Shown: one piece after another, positions 6,183 to 8,467 of the stretch
Numbering within the stretch: position 1 is the stretch's first letter
Layout: the number at the start of each line of letters is the position of its first letter
Assembly: GCA_945901035.1 (NCBI GenBank)
Contig: CAMDKN010000050.1
Coordinates: 1 to 8,467 of the forward strand
Direction of reading: 5' to 3'
DNA: 8,467 nucleotides
From: Gulosibacter massiliensis
Lineage (GTDB): Bacteria > Actinomycetota > Actinomycetes > Actinomycetales > Microbacteriaceae
Notes under the pieces: model-generated
The model's input: only the letters and a program-made list of their open reading frames with translations
Database searches by the model: none
What the model was told of the DNA's origin: nothing
Position numbers and translations under genes: made by a program

Positions 6183-6469
6183 AACGAGGTTCGGGTGGTG
6201 TCACGGCACTCGTCCTGATGGGCGCGGTCGTGAGCCTCGCGCTCGGTGGCTTGGCGGGGGCCACGGTCATTGTGCGAGTCACCGATACCCTCCGTGAAGC
6301 TGAACTGAGCGCCGCCACCGTGGCCACGCGAGCGCTCGCGGGGGACCCCACTCCGTGCGAACCGGCGATTGCTCGGGTTGAAAAGTGCCTCGTCGACGGC
6401 GGAATTGCAACCGTTCGAATCGCCAAGGACGGTGTGCGGGCAACGGCGGTTGCCGGTCCCGAGCGCTAG
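6167..6469 (+). CDS. TadE-like protein of the actinobacterial tad locus (TIGR03816 type, Rv3654c-like)
   Basis: A 100-residue protein from the GTG at 6167, overlapping the TadE-like gene by 16 nt. An upstream frame extension to 6107 would add residues unlike the family. ERGSGG (6-11) precedes a hydrophobic helix (about 12-36), then a helical stretch with ELSAATVATRALAG, a PC motif at 63-64 and a second cysteine at C74 followed by two short strands. The paired cysteines about ten residues apart after an alanine-rich helix are typical of the family named 'helicase/secretion neighborhood TadE-like'. Unlike the two preceding proteins it has no Glu at +5 after the glycines, so it may be a membrane-anchored accessory protein rather than a cleaved pilin. 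Third gene of the pilin operon; role in pilus assembly is inferred from the family. Confidence 0.8.
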   Translation: MRTSLERGSGGVTALVLMGAVVSLALGGLAGATVIVRVTDTLREAELSAATVATRALAGDPTPCEPAIARVEKCLVDGGIATVRIAKDGVRATAVAGPER

Positions 6470-6473
6470 CGCT
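6462..6473. repeat. Perfect 12-bp palindrome spanning the stop codon of the TIGR03816-type gene
   Basis: AGCGCTAGCGCT, with CCC and GGG flanks (6458-6460, 6474-6476) that extend the stem past a one-base bulge. The RNA could fold as a GC-rich hairpin with a CTAG loop, but no T-run follows, so it is not a standard intrinsic terminator. It could act as a weak terminator or 3' stabiliser of the pilin transcript, or be chance in alternating GC codons. Confidence 0.3.
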
Positions 6474-6531
6474 GGGCTCCAGACCGAGACCGTTTCGCCA
6501 CGCCACGGGAATAACAGAGCGACGAAACTCA

Positions 6532-6559
6532 TTGACAGGCTGTGTATAGTCACTAATCG
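6532..6559 (+). promoter_or_regulatory. Probable topA promoter region
   Basis: A perfect TTGACA -35 element (6532-6537) is followed at 16 nt by a weak TAATCG (6554-6559). A better -10 hexamer, TATAGT (6545-6550), lies only 7 nt downstream of TTGACA and so cannot pair with it, but could serve a second start with a poor -35. The region is the only AT-richer patch in the 169-nt gap before topA, leaving a leader of about 70 nt. Which hexamer is used is uncertain. Confidence 0.4.
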
Positions 6560-6638
6560 CGAACAGGATGAGACTTCGCCGGCCACACAAGTTGCCGTCC
6601 GAAGTAGCCTTTGGTTAGCGCACACAACAAGGAGAACT

Positions 6639-8467
6639 GTGGCCGATAAGCACACACTCGTGATCGTGGAGTCCCCCGCGAAAGCAAAAACCATCGCCAA
6701 ATATTTGGGTGATGGCTATGAAGTGTTGGCGTCGGTGGGTCACGTGCGTGACCTGGTTCAGCCCAAAGAAGTGCCCGCCGAACTCAAAGCGACACACGGC
6801 CAGTTTGGTGTGGACGTCGCGAACGGATTTGCGCCTATATATATAGACACCCCTCGCGCCAAGGCGACCATCACGGAATTGAAGAAAGCGTTGAAGAACG
6901 CGGACCAACTGCTTCTCGCGACAGATGAGGACCGCGAAGGTGAATCCATCGCCTGGCACCTGTTGGAGATTCTCAAGCCCAAAGTTCCGGTCAAGCGCAT
7001 GGTGTTTCACGAAATCACCAAAGACGCGATTGCCGCCGCGGTCGAAAACCCGCGTGAAATCGACATGCCCCTCGTCGACGCGCAGGAAACCCGTCGCATC
7101 CTCGACCGACTTTTCGGGTATCAACTGTCGCCCGTGCTCTGGAGCAAAATCGGCCGCGGGCTCAGTGCAGGTCGCGTCCAGTCACCCGCCCTTCGCTTGA
7201 TCGTCGAGCGCGAACGGGAACGCCGCGCGTTCACCGCCGCATCGTATTGGGACGTGTCGGCCACGGTGATGACCAAAAAGGGCGAATCGTTCGGCACCAA
7301 AGTCACCAAACTTGACGATGCCAAACTCGCCTCGGGCCGCGACTTTGACGACAACGGAAAATTGACGAGTGGCGCTACGGTCGTGGACGAGGCGACGGCG
7401 CGGCAGTTGGCGCAGGCGCTCGAGGTGTCGGCCCCCACCGTGACCACCATCGAATCCAAGCCCTACACGCGTCGCCCGGCGGCACCGTTCACCACGTCGA
7501 CGCTGCAACAAGAGGCGGGACGAAAGTTGCGACTCGGGTCACGTGACGCGATGCGGATCGCACAAAACCTTTACCAAAACGGACACATCACCTACATGCG
7601 AACCGACTCCGTGTCCCTTTCTGCTCAGGCGGTGGCGGGCGCTCGGGCTCAAGCCGTCGCGTTGTATGGCGAGGCTTCGATCCCGGCGACGCCGCGGACC
7701 TATCAATCCAAAGTCAAGAACGCCCAAGAAGCCCACGAAGCGATTCGTCCGGCGGGGGAAACCTTCAAGACGCCCGAGGAAATGCGCCGGTTGCTGTCCG
7801 CCGACGAATTCCGGCTGTATGACCTGATTTGGAAGCGAACCGTTGCTTCACAAATGGTCGACGCAACCGGCGAAACGGTGTCCGTGACGATGACCGCTCC
7901 CGTCGGCGCGTTGGGTACCGCGACGATGTCCTCCGCCGGGACCACCATCACGGTTCGCGGATTCTTGGCGGCGTACGAAGAGGGCCAGGATGTCGACCGG
8001 AACGAGGCGGACGCCGAGGACGACGCCAAGATTCCGAACCTGACCATCGGTGACGTTCTCACCGTCCCCGAGGTGACACCCAAAGGACACGAGACGCTGC
8101 CGCCGCCTCGATTCACCGAAGCGAGCCTCGTGAAAGCCCTCGAAGAACGAGGGATTGGACGCCCGTCGACCTATGCCAACATCATCGGGGTGCTGTTCGA
8201 GCGCGGTTATGTCACCAAACGCGGCTCGGCGCTCGTTCCCGGCTGGACGGCGTTCGCCGTCATCACCCTCTTGGAGAAGTTCTATACCGACTTCGTCGAG
8301 TACGACTTCACCGCGGAACTGGAAAACGATCTCGACCGAATTTCTGTGGGTGAACTCAAGGGCACCGATTACCTCCAGCGGTGGTACTACGGCTCGGGTG
8401 ACCACGCCGGACTCGTCAACACCTGTGTCGACTGGAAAGCGACGATCGACGCTCGTGAATCCAACTC
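6639..8467 (+). CDS. topA: DNA topoisomerase I (type IA), partial: C-terminus beyond window
   Basis: First 609 codons of topoisomerase I, which relaxes negative supercoils behind transcription and replication forks by single-strand passage. TOPRIM domain: E11 in VESPAKAKTI and the acidic triad D96, D98, E100 in ATDEDREGE, which bind magnesium. The catalytic tyrosine is Y319 in ITYMRTDS. The downstream segments PPPRFTEASLVKALEE and GIGRPSTYANI are classic type IA motifs. ELENDLDRIS marks the end of the core; the C-terminal tail domains are cut off at the right edge. The GTG start at 6639 has an AAGGAG ribosome site (6629-6634) at 4 nt. It is co-directional with the pilin genes but separated by 169 nt with its own probable promoter. 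An alternating TA tract at 6836-6845 encodes the Ile-Tyr-Ile of this protein and needs no other explanation. Confidence 0.97.
   Translation, partial: MADKHTLVIVESPAKAKTIAKYLGDGYEVLASVGHVRDLVQPKEVPAELKATHGQFGVDVANGFAPIYIDTPRAKATITELKKALKNADQLLLATDEDREGESIAWHLLEILKPKVPVKRMVFHEITKDAIAAAVENPREIDMPLVDAQETRRILDRLFGYQLSPVLWSKIGRGLSAGRVQSPALRLIVERERERRAFTAASYWDVSATVMTKKGESFGTKVTKLDDAKLASGRDFDDNGKLTSGATVVDEATARQLAQALEVSAPTVTTIESKPYTRRPAAPFTTSTLQQEAGRKLRLGSRDAMRIAQNLYQNGHITYMRTDSVSLSAQAVAGARAQAVALYGEASIPATPRTYQSKVKNAQEAHEAIRPAGETFKTPEEMRRLLSADEFRLYDLIWKRTVASQMVDATGETVSVTMTAPVGALGTATMSSAGTTITVRGFLAAYEEGQDVDRNEADAEDDAKIPNLTIGDVLTVPEVTPKGHETLPPPRFTEASLVKALEERGIGRPSTYANIIGVLFERGYVTKRGSALVPGWTAFAVITLLEKFYTDFVEYDFTAELENDLDRISVGELKGTDYLQRWYYGSGDHAGLVNTCVDWKATIDARESN

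Noticed and set aside
6835..6846. Alternating CTATATATATAG palindrome inside topA
   Set aside because: It encodes the Pro-Ile-Tyr-Ile-Asp stretch of TopA in frame; a palindrome is a by-product of the alternating TA codons.
6615..7124. Minus-strand open frame of 169 codons opposite the start of topA
   Set aside because: Antisense shadow of strongly conserved topA codons, without a ribosome site or recognisable motif.
1..8467. CRISPR arrays, tRNA/rRNA genes, insertion sequences and transposase genes
   Set aside because: No regularly spaced repeats, RNA-gene signatures, transposase motifs or terminal inverted repeats were seen on either strand by eye.

Overview
The window looks chromosomal, from a moderately GC-rich actinobacterium. 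The best evidence is the right-hand side: a DUF4244 Flp-type pilin, a TadE-like protein and a TIGR03816-type TadE-like protein lie directly upstream of topA, an arrangement known from Actinobacteria (Rv3656c-Rv3654c near topA in mycobacteria, and Micrococcales such as Microbacteriaceae). The exact taxon cannot be fixed from the sequence alone.

Region 1 (1-4868, minus strand) is a tightly packed five-gene catabolic operon, transcribed right to left: a classical SDR dehydrogenase, an M24-fold (creatinase/aminopeptidase P/DddP-like) protein, and three medium-chain (MDR) dehydrogenases. Gaps between genes are 31, -1, 25 and 2 nt, so co-transcription and partly coupled translation are very likely. 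The last MDR gene runs off the left edge. No transporter, regulator, kinase or aldolase is visible, so the substrate is unknown. Four dehydrogenases plus one bond-cleaving metalloenzyme fold suggest oxidation of a small polyol or hydroxylated compound and cleavage of a C-N, C-O or C-S bond. The M24 protein has Cys in place of the second metal-binding Asp, which argues against an ordinary peptidase.

Region 2 (4869-5139) is a 271-nt divergent intergenic region. It holds a possible promoter for the operon and several inverted repeats, including a perfect 12-bp palindrome, that could be regulator sites.

Region 3 (5140-5589, plus strand) is a VOC-fold (glyoxalase/epimerase/dioxygenase superfamily) protein with a full set of candidate metal ligands, divergent from the operon and probably functionally linked to it.

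Region 4 (5687-6469, plus strand) holds three short overlapping genes for pilin-like proteins of the actinobacterial tad locus. The assembly genes (tadZ/A/B/C) that usually precede them are not in the window; the catabolic cluster stands in that place.

Region 5 (6639 to the right edge) is the first 609 codons of topA, DNA topoisomerase I, behind its own probable promoter.

The candidate undescribed system is the SDR, M24, three-MDR operon with its divergent VOC gene.
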